A stretch of 64,000 nucleotides of DNA from the NCBI RefSeq assembly GCF_001905795.1, contig NZ_LIXJ01000024.1, positions 33,144 to 97,143 on the forward strand, given 5' to 3'. The notes below the pieces were generated by a model. The model ran no database searches and was not told the DNA's origin. It worked only from the letters and a program-made list of their open reading frames with translations. A program made the position numbers and the translations under genes. Of this stretch, positions 33,771 through 44,162 are shown in pieces. Origin of the DNA: Streptomyces sp. CB01580 (lineage in GTDB: Bacteria > Actinomycetota > Actinomycetes > Streptomycetales > Streptomycetaceae). Positions within the stretch are counted from its first letter, which is position 1. Every line of letters begins with the position of its first letter.

Positions 33771-34439
33771 GTGCCTCGTCCATTGGGAGAACTGGAAGAC
33801 GCCGTGATGACACGGGTCTGGCAATGGAACCGTCCGGTCACCGTGCGAGAAGTCCTGGAGGACCTCCAACGGGAACGCTCCATCGCCTACACCACCGTCA
33901 TGACGGTAATGGACAATCTCCATCAGAAGGGCTGGGTGCGCAGGGAAGTCGACGGCCGCGCATATCGATATACGGCGGTCTCCACCCGCGCCGCCTACTC
34001 GGCCGCACTGATGAACGAAGCATGGTCGCGCAGCGACAACCCGGCGGCCGCCCTTGTCGCCTTCTTCGGCATGATGTCGGCCGAACAGCGCCAGGCGCTC
34101 CGGGACGCCATGCGGATCGTTCGCCCGGGTCTGCCGGACACCCCGCCGCCCCCGGAGCACGAAGTGCCGCACGAGCGGGCGGAAATCCCGTCCGGAGTTC
34201 CGGTACGGCCTCCGTCGGGCGAGCCGGTGGGCGAACCGACGGGCGGACCGGCGAACGCACCCGCGGGCGGGGACGAGAGCCGGGAGGCCGGGGAACCGGC
34301 CGCGGACCGGCCCGCACGGCAGCCCGCCGACCGGGCCGCACGACGAGCCGGGGACCGGGCCGGACAACAGCGCGGACAAGAACCCGGAGAGCGGTCCGAT
34401 GTTCCGGCCGATGACGCCGGGCCCGCCTCCGGGCGATAG
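33771..34439 (+). CDS. BlaI/MecI/CopY-family transcriptional repressor
   Basis: 222 residues. The first 120 are a BlaI-type winged helix with LGELEDAVMTRVWQWNRPVT, VREVLEDLQRERSIAYTTVM and TVMDNLHQKGWVRREVDGRA. The remaining 100 residues are a Pro/Glu/Arg-rich disordered tail not found in classical BlaI. No BlaR-type receptor gene lies beside it. The next gene, argA, begins 10 bp after its stop but has its own -10 box. Signal and targets are unknown. Confidence 0.86.
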   Translation: MPRPLGELEDAVMTRVWQWNRPVTVREVLEDLQRERSIAYTTVMTVMDNLHQKGWVRREVDGRAYRYTAVSTRAAYSAALMNEAWSRSDNPAAALVAFFGMMSAEQRQALRDAMRIVRPGLPDTPPPPEHEVPHERAEIPSGVPVRPPSGEPVGEPTGGPANAPAGGDESREAGEPAADRPARQPADRAARRAGDRAGQQRGQEPGERSDVPADDAGPASGR

Positions 34440-34448
34440 CGTCGGGGT

Positions 34449-35006
34449 ATGTCCTCAGAGCTTCCGCATAGCGATTTCCGTACCGCACCGTCGGTTATAA
34501 AGACGGCCGTCACCGTCCGGCGTGCCAGGACCAGTGATGTGCCATCGGTCCGCCGTCTCCTCGACGGGTACGTACGCGAAGGCATCCTGCTCGACAAAGC
34601 GACGGTGACGCTTTACGAGGACATCCAGGAGTTCTGGATCGCGGAACGCGACGAGGACGCCCGTGTCATCGGATGCGGTGCACTGCACGTGATGTGGGAA
34701 GACCTGGCCGAAGTGCGTACTCTCGCGGTCGATCACGGCATCAGGGGCGCCGGAGTCGGACATCAAGTACTGGACAAGTTGTTGCAGACCGCCCGTTGGT
34801 TGGGCGTACGCAGGGTTTTCTGTCTGACCTTCGAAGTCGACTTCTTCGCGAAGCACGGCTTCGTCGAGATCGGAGAGACGCCTGTCGACGGAGATGTCTA
34901 CAGCGAGCTGCTGCGTTCCTATGACGAGGGTGTGGCGGAGTTCCTGGGGCTCGAACGAGTGAAGCCGAACACCTTGGGCAACAGTCGGATGCTTCTGCAC
35001 CTGTGA
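34449..35006 (+). CDS. argA: Amino-acid N-acetyltransferase (actinobacterial ArgA type)
   Basis: A 185-residue GNAT enzyme closely resembling M. tuberculosis Rv2747, which acetylates glutamate or glutamine at the start of arginine synthesis. VRRARTSDVPSVRRLLDGYV, VTLYEDIQEFWIAE, GCGALHVMWEDLAEVRTLAV, and the acetyl-CoA loop GIRGAGVGHQVLDKLL are all conserved; the end VKPNTLGNSRMLLHL is a hallmark. No kinase-like domain is present, unlike E. coli ArgA. TAGCGT (34437-34442) ends 6 nt before the ATG. Confidence 0.9.
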   Translation: MSSELPHSDFRTAPSVIKTAVTVRRARTSDVPSVRRLLDGYVREGILLDKATVTLYEDIQEFWIAERDEDARVIGCGALHVMWEDLAEVRTLAVDHGIRGAGVGHQVLDKLLQTARWLGVRRVFCLTFEVDFFAKHGFVEIGETPVDGDVYSELLRSYDEGVAEFLGLERVKPNTLGNSRMLLHL

Positions 35007-35150
35007 CGGCCACAAGAAGCCGTGGCCCTATGTCCGAATCGCGCATGTTTCCCGGCTTCTCGCGATCCTGAACCTCTGCCGAGGGTTTGTGTTTTCCGGA
35101 GAAAAGCGGTTTCCTTTCCGCGTACTGCATTTTCGATGAAAGGAAATCCG

Positions 35151-35486
35151 GTGGCACAGAAGGTTCAGGTCCTTCTTGTCGATGACCTCGACGGCGGCGA
35201 GGCGGACGAGACGGTCACGTTCGCTCTCGACGGCAAGACGTACGAGATCGACCTCACCACGAGCAACGCGGACAAGCTCCGCGGCCTTCTCGAGCCGTAC
35301 ACCAAGAGTGGCCGGCGCACGGGCGGTCGGGCGACGTCCGGTCGTGGCAGGGGTCGCGCCGTAGCCGGCGGCAACAAGGACACCGCGGAGATCCGCAAGT
35401 GGGCGCGCGAGAACGGTCACAACGTGAACGACCGCGGCCGCGTCCCCGCCGAGATCCGTGAGGCTTACGAGAAGGCCAACAGCTGA
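35151..35486 (+). CDS. lsr2: Nucleoid-associated protein Lsr2
   Basis: A 111-residue xenogeneic silencer that bridges AT-rich DNA. The N-terminal oligomerisation domain reads VQVLLVDDLDGGEADETVTF and YEIDLTTSNADKLRGLL; a basic linker follows (GRRTGGRATSGRGRGR). The C-terminal DNA-binding domain ends VNDRGRVPAEIREAYEKAN, with the minor-groove RGR hook. GTG 35151 has AAAGGA 8 nt upstream. The 3' end overlaps the convergent gene at 35465 by 22 bp. Confidence 0.95.
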   Translation: MAQKVQVLLVDDLDGGEADETVTFALDGKTYEIDLTTSNADKLRGLLEPYTKSGRRTGGRATSGRGRGRAVAGGNKDTAEIRKWARENGHNVNDRGRVPAEIREAYEKANS

Positions 35487-36070
35487 GCTGTCGACCCATC
35501 GGTCGACCGCCCCGCTCGGGCACGCATCAACCTGGCCCGGTGGCATTCGGTTGCCACCGCGTCCACGAGCCGCACGAGATCGGGAGCATCCCCACCCCTG
35601 CTCCCGAGGCCGGCGAGGTCCGGGAGCCCCGGCCCTCCTTCGCGCGGCAGTCCGGGGGGCCGCAACCACACCGCGGCCCCTGGCCGGCCCGCCGCCCCAC
35701 CGGGCGGTGCCGGCGCCTCGATCCGACCGCCCCTGCCGACGGCGGTCAGCGAGAGGGCGACCCCGCCCCACTCCAGCCAGTCGAGCAGCCCGGGCAGTTC
35801 TTCGGCGCTCCCCGCCGCCACCAGCAGGCTCGTCCGGGAGCCGGTCGACGCCACCGGCCCGGTGCGGCCCACTCGCCGCAGCACCGCGCGCCCCACGGCC
35901 GCGGGCACTTCGAGGACATCGAAGAGGAGACCGGTCGGCAGCCGCACCGGTGCGACGCCCTCGGTCGTCCAGCCGAGCTCGCGCTCGTACCACCGCGCCC
36001 AGCGCGCGCCCTCGTCGTGCCCTTCCCCTCCGTCGGGGGACGGCGGGGAGGGCGGGGAGGTGTTGGCCAT
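35465..36070 (-). CDS. Conserved protein between lsr2 and clpC (SCO3374-like), unknown function
   Basis: A 201-residue protein convergent with lsr2. The central part ARWYERELGWTTEGVAPVRL and TGLLFDVLEVPAAVGRAVLRR resembles the start of bifunctional primase/polymerase-type domains, and an end block DLVRLVDAVATECHRARLMRA is conserved. No catalytic Asp cluster is visible, so enzymatic activity is doubtful. It is found at this position in Streptomyces genomes. Confidence 0.7.
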   Translation of the reverse strand: MANTSPPSPPSPDGGEGHDEGARWARWYERELGWTTEGVAPVRLPTGLLFDVLEVPAAVGRAVLRRVGRTGPVASTGSRTSLLVAAGSAEELPGLLDWLEWGGVALSLTAVGRGGRIEAPAPPGGAAGRPGAAVWLRPPGLPREGGPGLPDLAGLGSRGGDAPDLVRLVDAVATECHRARLMRARAGRSTDGSTAQLLAFS

Positions 36071-36531
36071 GCCGGAGGAACGTCCGGCAGCCCTCCGGAG
36101 TTACGCGGTGTTCGCGACCTGTTGCGTAATGTGTCCGGAATGGGGGCGTGTGGGCGGGTCGGGCGGCGCAAAAATGTTCGCCCGTAGCGGAGGGAACCGC
36201 CGTGCGTCGCATGGACTGTCTGTAATTGCGGGTATGACATCCCTAGTGGGGAGGGGCGACACGCGGGCCCGGACATCTCCCGTTCGCCAACGGCGTACTG
36301 GCGAAAGGCGTATCTGTCTGGCCTGCGGGAACATCGTCTCGCACCATCGGGTTGGAGCAGATGTCGGCGTTCGGGCGACGGGGAGGCGGCAACTCCGTCC
36401 TCGCGGGAGCGGGGTGACCCGGCCGGTGTCGGCAGTTGGAATGAGCGGTCCCCGCTTGCGGGACTAAGCTGCGGAAGGACAGGGAGGGGACCGACCCCTT
36501 ACTGCCTGACCGCTCTGAGGAGCGATTAACG
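36071..36531. other. 461-bp divergent control region upstream of clpC
   Basis: No gene. It holds a ClgR-like box (36176-36190), an inverted repeat TTCGCCA-N9-TGGCGAA (36283-36305), TTACGC / GCGTAA arms at 36101-36129, and TTGGAA (36436-36441) with TAAGCT (36465-36470) as a poor -35/-10 candidate (23-bp spacing). GAGGAG lies about 12 nt before the clpC ATG. Confidence 0.5.
36176..36190 (+). promoter_or_regulatory. Candidate ClgR operator
   Basis: GTTCGCCCGTAGCGG has the CGC-N5-GCG core of ClgR sites known upstream of clp genes in actinobacteria, with one departure from the published core. It lies 342 bp before clpC and 106 bp before the divergent gene start. Confidence 0.45.
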
Positions 36532-39060
<2,529 letters not shown>

Positions 39061-39110
39061 CCTGACGCGTGAGAACGCCGTGAAGGCGCGATCGGGCGTC
39101 TGAACGACCG

Positions 39111-39157
39111 AAGGGGCTGCCCCGGACCGTTGGAAACGGTCCGGGGCAGCCCCTTTT
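39111..39157 (+). terminator. Intrinsic terminator after clpC
   Basis: A perfect 21-bp stem, arms 39111-39131 (starts AAGGGGCTGCC) and 39135-39155, 3-nt loop, continuing as CCCCTTTT to 39157. 51 bp after the clpC stop. Confidence 0.92.
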
Positions 39158-39645
39158 CCATGTCTTCGGTCGGGCGTCTCCGTGCGTTCGGTCCGGCGTC
39201 GCACGCGTCGGTGCGGTGTCGCGTGCGACGGTCGGACGCTGGGGCCGGAGGTCCGGGATCGGACGCCTTCCCGGCCCGGCGGCGGTGACAAGGCACACAG
39301 GCGTTTCGGGACTACTACGACCGATAGGAGAGAACGCCGTGATCGCGGCGGCGGCGTACGTCCCCGCGCGGGAGGGGCGTCGGAAACCGGTGCAAAAAAA
39401 GCCGGGATCAGTATGTTTAGTCCGTTTGCAGGGGTTTGAGCTGCGGCGGGTCTGCTCCGAGTAGAGGCGTCGACGGGGTGGGATTCGACGGTGGGCGGGG
39501 CGGATTCCGGGGCCCTCGCGAGCTCTCGGCTACGGTTTTTGTTCGTAGATGGGGGGTTTGAGCACCGGTAGGGGTGCGGGTTACCAAGGAACGGCCAGCC
39601 CGGCCGTAAGCGTCGGGTCCCGTCATCCCCGGAGGATCTCCGCAT
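39158..39645 (+). other. Long leader region upstream of the M23 peptidase gene
   Basis: 488 bp without a gene. The word GGGGTTTGAGC occurs at 39431-39441 and 39553-39563. Hairpins: CTACG...CGTAG (about 39530-39548), GCACC...GGTGC (39563-39577) and ACGGCC...GGCCGT (39591-39607). GGAGGA at 39631 is the ribosome-binding site. This could be a structured 5' leader; I could not match it to a known riboswitch with confidence. Confidence 0.45.
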
Positions 39646-40335
39646 ATGTCGAAGCGCGTTCCGTTCCAGCACTCCCGCCGCCCGTCCCTGTCCCGTGTCC
39701 GTGGCGCCGTGGTGGCAGCCGGCCTGGGAACGACGATGGCGCTCGGTGCGAGTGCTGCGTTCGCGGCCGGCACGATGGGCTCCCCCGAAGTCGCGAACCT
39801 GATCGACGGCACCGCCGCCCACTCGGTCGCCAAGCAGGCGGCCGTGCAGGGCAAGGCGGCCAAGGCCGCCGAGGCCGGGCGCGTGGCGGCCGTCAAGGCG
39901 GCCGCGAAGAAGGCGGCCTCCTGGGAGAAGCCGGTGAGCCATTACGCGCTGAGCGCGAGCTTCGGCAACGACGGCAGCCGCTGGGCCCACAAGCACTCCG
40001 GCCAGGACTTCGCCGTTCCGGTCGGCACGAAGGTCACGGCCGCGCACAGCGGCGTCGTCGTGAAGGCCGGCCCGAACGGCGGCGGCGACGGCCCCGCGTA
40101 CGGCAACGCCGTCGTGATCAAGCACGGCAACGGTACGTACTCGCAGTACGCGCACCTCTCGCAGATCGACGTGTACGCCGGCCAGAAGGTGACGACCGGC
40201 GAGCGGATCGCGCTCTCCGGCAACACCGGCAACTCCAGCGGCCCGCACCTGCACTTCGAGATCCGCCACACCGCCGACTACGGCTCCGCGGTCGACCCGG
40301 TCTCGTTCCTGCACCAGAAGGGCGTCGGGGTCTGA
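39646..40335 (+). CDS. Secreted M23 peptidase (LytM-type)
   Basis: A 229-residue exported peptidoglycan endopeptidase. The signal peptide has a basic start MSKRVPFQHSRRPSLSR and a core VVAAGLGTTMALGASAAFAA, cleaved near residue 40. An Ala/Lys-rich helical linker (about residues 62-90) precedes the LytM domain with HSGQDFAVPVGTKVTAAHSG (zinc His and Asp) and GPHLHFEIRH (HxH). All zinc ligands are present. Good ribosome-binding site GGAGGA. It probably remodels the wall during growth. Confidence 0.92.
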   Translation: MSKRVPFQHSRRPSLSRVRGAVVAAGLGTTMALGASAAFAAGTMGSPEVANLIDGTAAHSVAKQAAVQGKAAKAAEAGRVAAVKAAAKKAASWEKPVSHYALSASFGNDGSRWAHKHSGQDFAVPVGTKVTAAHSGVVVKAGPNGGGDGPAYGNAVVIKHGNGTYSQYAHLSQIDVYAGQKVTTGERIALSGNTGNSSGPHLHFEIRHTADYGSAVDPVSFLHQKGVGV

Positions 40336-40429
40336 CCCGACCACCGTCGGGCCCGGAACCGGGCCTCACGGGTCACGCGTCCGGGCCTCATGAGATCGCG
40401 AATCCGGACCTGTGGCAGATGCACCTCGC

Positions 40430-40470
40430 GCGGCGGGCTCCCGGGGCACATGCCCTCGGGAGCCCGCCGC
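40430..40470 (+). terminator. Bidirectional stem-loop between M23 gene and cseC
   Basis: Arms GCGGCGGGCTCCCG (40430-40443, extending to 40446 with a wobble pair) and the complementary 40453-40470; loop near CACATG. No T-run. It lies between two convergent genes. Confidence 0.7.
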
Positions 40471-40500
40471 GTCGTGGTCCGGTCGCGTCGTGGTCCGGTC

Positions 40501-41883
40501 TCAGGCGCCGGACCGGGACCTGCCCGCCGTACCGCTCCCCGCCGCGTCGTCGTCCGCCGTGCGCTGCTCGGACAGGCGCAGGACCGGGAAGCTGCCGGTG
40601 TTCGTCGGCGCGTGCTCGGGCAGCCACAGGACGGCGATCGCCCCGCCCGTCCCCTCCGCGGCCCCCTCGGGGGCCGCGTTGCGGAAGGTCAGCCTGGCCC
40701 CGAGAACCCTCGCCTGACCGGCCGCGATGGTCAGGCCGAGACCGTGGCCGTGTCCCGCCCGGTCGCTGCTTCCGGTACGGAACCGGCTCGGGCCCTCGCG
40801 CAGCAGGGCCGCCGGGAACCCGGGGCCGTGGTCACGGATCCGTACCACCCGGCCCTCGACCGTGACCTCCACCGGGGTGGCACCGTGCTTCGCGGCGTTG
40901 CCCAGCAGATTGCCGAGGATGCGTTCCAGGCGGCGTGGATCGGTGCTCACCCATGACTCGTGGACGACCCGCACCCGTACGTCCGGGTCCAGCAGCGCGA
41001 TACGCCGGCTGACGAACTCGCCCAGCGCGACCTCCTGGAGCTCGGCCCGCTCCGAGGCGCTGTCCAGCCGGGCCACCTCCAGCACGTCCTCGACCAGGGT
41101 GCGCAGCGCCTGTGCCCGGTCCCGTACCAGCTCGGTGGGGCGGCCGGGCGGCAGCAGTTCGGCCGCCGTCAGCAGACCGGTCACCGGCGTCCGCAGTTCG
41201 TGCGCGATGTCCGCGGTGACCCGGCGCTCCGCCTCGATCCGCTCGTTCAACGCGTCGGTCAGCGCGTCCACCGCACGGGCCAGCTCGTCGGTCTCGTCCA
41301 GGACGACTCCGCCGACGGCCTCCCGCACCCGCACGTCCGTGTTGCCCTGGGCGACCGTGCCCGCCGCCGCGGCGGCCTTGCGCAGTCGGCGCGACAGCTG
41401 CCCGCCGATCAGCACACCCAGTGCACAGCTGCCGAGCACCACCGACACCGAGCCGATGATCAGTGCCCGGTCGAGATCGCGCATGATCTTGGCGCTGCGG
41501 CCGGTGAAACGGGTGTGCAGCGAGAGCACGTCGTCCTTGCCGACCGGGACCGCCGCCCACACGTCGGGCACCCCGTTCCGCAGTATCTCGACATGGGTGG
41601 CCCGGCGGTTCTTCCTGACCTCCGCGCGCAGGCTGCTCGGCATCAGCGGGTCGTTGAGCTTGGCGCCGAAACGGGTGTCGGCCTTGTGCGTCTTCTTCGC
41701 CTCGTACAGCAGCTGCGCGTACGTCAACCGTGTCAGCTGCACCTCGCGCGCGTTCTCCAGCATCGAGACCCGGGCGGCGTTGTGGACGACGAAGCTGAGC
41801 GCCACCGCGGTCAGCGCGCCGACCGCGGCGATCGCGATGCTGATCTTCCAGCGGACGCTCGTCCGCAGCGCCGGCCGCCTCAT
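40501..41883 (-). CDS. cseC: Sensor histidine kinase CseC
   Basis: A 460-residue kinase of the SigE envelope-stress system. A first membrane segment at about residues 13-31, an extracytoplasmic sensor domain of about 115 residues, and a second segment at about 141-162 lead into HAMP. The His box is TADIAHELRTPVTGLL; the ATPase has ILGNLLGNAAKHG, IRDHGPGFP and GHGHGLGLTIAAGQ. In S. coelicolor CseC senses cell-wall antibiotics and activates sigE through CseB. Its start overlaps cseB by 4 nt. Confidence 0.94.
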   Translation of the reverse strand: MRRPALRTSVRWKISIAIAAVGALTAVALSFVVHNAARVSMLENAREVQLTRLTYAQLLYEAKKTHKADTRFGAKLNDPLMPSSLRAEVRKNRRATHVEILRNGVPDVWAAVPVGKDDVLSLHTRFTGRSAKIMRDLDRALIIGSVSVVLGSCALGVLIGGQLSRRLRKAAAAAGTVAQGNTDVRVREAVGGVVLDETDELARAVDALTDALNERIEAERRVTADIAHELRTPVTGLLTAAELLPPGRPTELVRDRAQALRTLVEDVLEVARLDSASERAELQEVALGEFVSRRIALLDPDVRVRVVHESWVSTDPRRLERILGNLLGNAAKHGATPVEVTVEGRVVRIRDHGPGFPAALLREGPSRFRTGSSDRAGHGHGLGLTIAAGQARVLGARLTFRNAAPEGAAEGTGGAIAVLWLPEHAPTNTGSFPVLRLSEQRTADDDAAGSGTAGRSRSGA

Positions 41884-42584
41884 GGCCTGAGTTTGTAGCC
41901 GAACCCGCGGACCGTCTCGATCCGGTCCTGGCCGATCTTGGTGCGCAGCCGCTGCACATGGACGTCCACGACCCGGGTGTCCCCGCCCCAGCCGTAGTCC
42001 CAGACGCGCTCCAGGAGCTTGTCGCGGGAGAGCACCGTGCCGGGCGCGGCGGAGAACTCCAGCAGCAGCCGCATCTCGGTCGGGGTCAGCGCCACCGGCT
42101 CGCCGCCCCGGAGGACCTCCATGCCCTCGGTGTCGACCTCCAGGTCGCCGAAGACATGCACTCCGCCGACGGGCCGGGACTCCGGTTCGCCGCCGCCCGG
42201 CTGCCCGCCCGAGGCGTGGCCGAAGCGTCGCAGCACGGCACGGATCCGGGCGACCAGAACCGCCCCGTCGAAGGGTTTGGTGACGTAGTCGTCGGCCCCG
42301 GCCTCCAGACCGAGCACCACGTCGATCGAGTCCGCGCGGGCCGACAGCATGATCACGGGCACCGTCGACTCGTCGCGGATGCGGCGGCAGAGGCTGACAC
42401 CGTCCAGGCCCGGCACCATCACGTCGAGCAGCGCGATGTCGGGGCGGTCGGCCCGGAACGCGTCGAGGCCCGACAGGCCGTCGGGCATCGCGGTGACCGT
42501 GAAGCCGTCGCGCTCCAGCGCGAGCTGGGTGGCCTCGCGGATGACGTCGTCGTCCTCGACGAACAGGACGTGGGTCTCGGCCAT
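41880..42584 (-). CDS. cseB: Response regulator CseB
   Basis: A 234-residue OmpR-type regulator that turns on sigE. The receiver starts THVLFVEDDDVIREATQLAL; the phosphoacceptor Asp is in IALLDVMVPG and the switch Lys in DYVTKPF. The winged helix has LTPTEMRLLLEFSAAPG and VWDYGWGGDTRVVDVHVQRL. A Gly/Pro linker joins the domains. It follows cseA by 11 bp and overlaps cseC by 4 nt. Confidence 0.95.
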   Translation of the reverse strand: MAETHVLFVEDDDVIREATQLALERDGFTVTAMPDGLSGLDAFRADRPDIALLDVMVPGLDGVSLCRRIRDESTVPVIMLSARADSIDVVLGLEAGADDYVTKPFDGAVLVARIRAVLRRFGHASGGQPGGGEPESRPVGGVHVFGDLEVDTEGMEVLRGGEPVALTPTEMRLLLEFSAAPGTVLSRDKLLERVWDYGWGGDTRVVDVHVQRLRTKIGQDRIETVRGFGYKLRP

Positions 42585-42595
42585 CGAAACTGCTC

Positions 42596-43348
42596 TCAGT
42601 TCCCCGCCGGCTCGGCGGATTCCGGAAGTCCGGCTGTTCCGCTGCCGACGGCTCGGTTGAAGTCGTTGTGCACGCGGTCGTGCTCGTCGAACCGGTCGCC
42701 CGCCCAGCGGTAGGTGATCACATCCTCGCCCGAGGGGTACGCGACCGCGTCCTTCTTCCCGTACACCTGGGCCGTCACCACCAGATCGCCGCGGTCGATG
42801 GTGCCGTACACGGCGGGCTGCTCCATCGCGAACACGTTCCGGTAGAGGCCGCCGGACTCCCTGCGGTACACGTACGTGCCGACGCCCACCGAATCGGCGC
42901 AGGTCATCACGTTCACCACGACATCGGTGGAGGATCCGCCGGTCAGCGTTCCGTACGAGGTGTCCACCGGGTACTCGGAGCCGACGCAGGGCTTCAGATC
43001 GGCCCTGACCCGCTCGCTGACCTTGGGGTCCTTCTTGATCAGCGTCACGGGGTCCACCCGGTACGTGGGCTTCGCCGCGGACGCGCCGGGGCTCGGCGTG
43101 ACCTTGGCGACCGGCTGGGTGCCCGCCGGGCCCTCGTCCCGGGTTCCGGCGCCGCCGCTGGAGCAGCCGACCGCGAGCAGGGCGAGAGCGGTGAACCCGA
43201 CCAGGGTCGTGGCACCCGCCGTCCAGCCGATCCCGGCGGTCCTCCCGTTCCCCGCCGCGCGACCGCCCGGGGAACGGCCGCGGCGGCGGTCACCGCCACC
43301 GCGGTTTCCGCCGTCGCCGTCGTCGTCACCGGCTGTCAGGCCGCGCAC
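42596..43348 (-). CDS. cseA: Lipoprotein CseA, negative modulator of sigE
   Basis: A 250-residue lipoprotein. An unusually long Gly/Arg/Asp-rich cytoplasmic start (about 40 residues) precedes the hydrophobic core TLVGFTALALLAVGC, whose LAVGC is the lipobox. The outside part has YPVDTSYGTLTGGSSTDVVV and CADSVGVGTYVYRRESGGLY. In S. coelicolor CseA restrains the sigE promoter. GTG 43348 overlaps the sigE 3' end by 13 bp; other starts are possible in the repetitive region. Confidence 0.88.
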   Translation of the reverse strand: MRGLTAGDDDGDGGNRGGGDRRRGRSPGGRAAGNGRTAGIGWTAGATTLVGFTALALLAVGCSSGGAGTRDEGPAGTQPVAKVTPSPGASAAKPTYRVDPVTLIKKDPKVSERVRADLKPCVGSEYPVDTSYGTLTGGSSTDVVVNVMTCADSVGVGTYVYRRESGGLYRNVFAMEQPAVYGTIDRGDLVVTAQVYGKKDAVAYPSGEDVITYRWAGDRFDEHDRVHNDFNRAVGSGTAGLPESAEPAGN

Positions 43349-43974
43349 CGCTCCCGCCCCCGTTCGTCCATACGCCTGCCCGTCCGCTCCCGTACCCGGG
43401 TGCGCGCCGCGGCACCGGGGACCGGACCGCGGTCGGCCGCCGGCGTCGGCCGCTCCTCGGCGAGCAGGGCCTCCCTGCTCGCCGCCTCGCGGCTCTCCAG
43501 CTCCTGGCGCAGGCGTGCCAGCGCACGGTGCAGCGTGCTCTTCACCGTACCGGCCGACATGCCGAGTGCGGCAGCCGTCTCCTCGGTACTCATCTGCTCC
43601 CAGTGTCGCAGCACGACGACGCTGCGCTGCTTGGGAGCCAGGACGCCCAGCACGTCCATCAGCAGGGCGCGGTCGGCCCGCTGCTCGGTGCCGTCCTCGA
43701 CGCTCGCGTCGGGGAGCTGCTCGGTGGGCACCTCGTCCAGCTTGCGGGCCCGCCACCACTCGGTGCGGGTGTTGATCATGACCCGGCGCAGGTAGGCGTC
43801 GGCGAGGGACTTGTCGGCGATGCCGTCCCAGCGGCCGAACGTACGGGCCAGGGCGGTCTGCAGCAGGTCCTGCGCGTCCACCGGGTCGGGGACCAGCCGG
43901 CGTGCGCTGCGCAGCAGTGCGTCCTGCCGGGTGCGCACGTACTCCTCGAACCCGAGTACCTCGCCCTGTGCCAT
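43336..43974 (-). CDS. sigE: ECF sigma factor SigE
   Basis: A 212-residue ECF sigma that directs cell-envelope stress genes. Region 2 reads YVRTRQDALLRSARRLVPDP and DAQDLLQTALARTFGRWDGI; region 4 has LAPKQRSVVVLRHWEQMSTE and TAAALGMSAGTVKSTLHRAL. It lacks an anti-sigma gene; control is by CseBC at the promoter, as in S. coelicolor. That protein is about 176 residues; here the C-terminus is longer by an Arg/Ala/Pro-rich segment before the shared end ERCAA. Confidence 0.95.
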   Translation of the reverse strand: MAQGEVLGFEEYVRTRQDALLRSARRLVPDPVDAQDLLQTALARTFGRWDGIADKSLADAYLRRVMINTRTEWWRARKLDEVPTEQLPDASVEDGTEQRADRALLMDVLGVLAPKQRSVVVLRHWEQMSTEETAAALGMSAGTVKSTLHRALARLRQELESREAASREALLAEERPTPAADRGPVPGAAARTRVRERTGRRMDERGRERCAA

Positions 43975-44049
43975 TCCAACCGCCTCCGTCCCCGTGGAGC
44001 CCCGTACGACCGCCGTCGCCCATCGATCGGTCGGGGCGACGTCGACGAC

Positions 44050-44078
44050 GTTACGGAGCCGTTGTCACGAGGTTGTGC
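44050..44078 (-). promoter_or_regulatory. ECF-type promoter upstream of sigE
   Basis: On the coding strand: -35 GCACAACC (44071-44078) and -10 CGTAAC (44050-44055), 15-bp spacer. The AAC and CGT elements are typical of ECF promoters and the start would be near 44042, giving a 68-nt leader to sigE. Confidence 0.5.
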
Positions 44079-44162
44079 GGAGCAGCCATAGGCCGACGCA
44101 CGGCTGTCCATCGGTTGTGTAACAGCGGGACCTACGAGGGCGGGGCGGGGTGGGGCGGGGGC

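Noticed and set aside
36436..36470. clpC promoter TTGGAA/TAAGCT or SigR-type GGAAT-N18-GTT
   Set aside because: Spacing of 23 bp for the first; the GTT element is missing for the second.
39540..39640. Match to the ydaO/yuaA c-di-AMP riboswitch
   Set aside because: Only loose resemblance (GTAGGGG-like and GTAAGCG-like words). The core GGGGAcCCA and CCGUCAGCUAACC segments are not found, so it is reported only as an unassigned leader.
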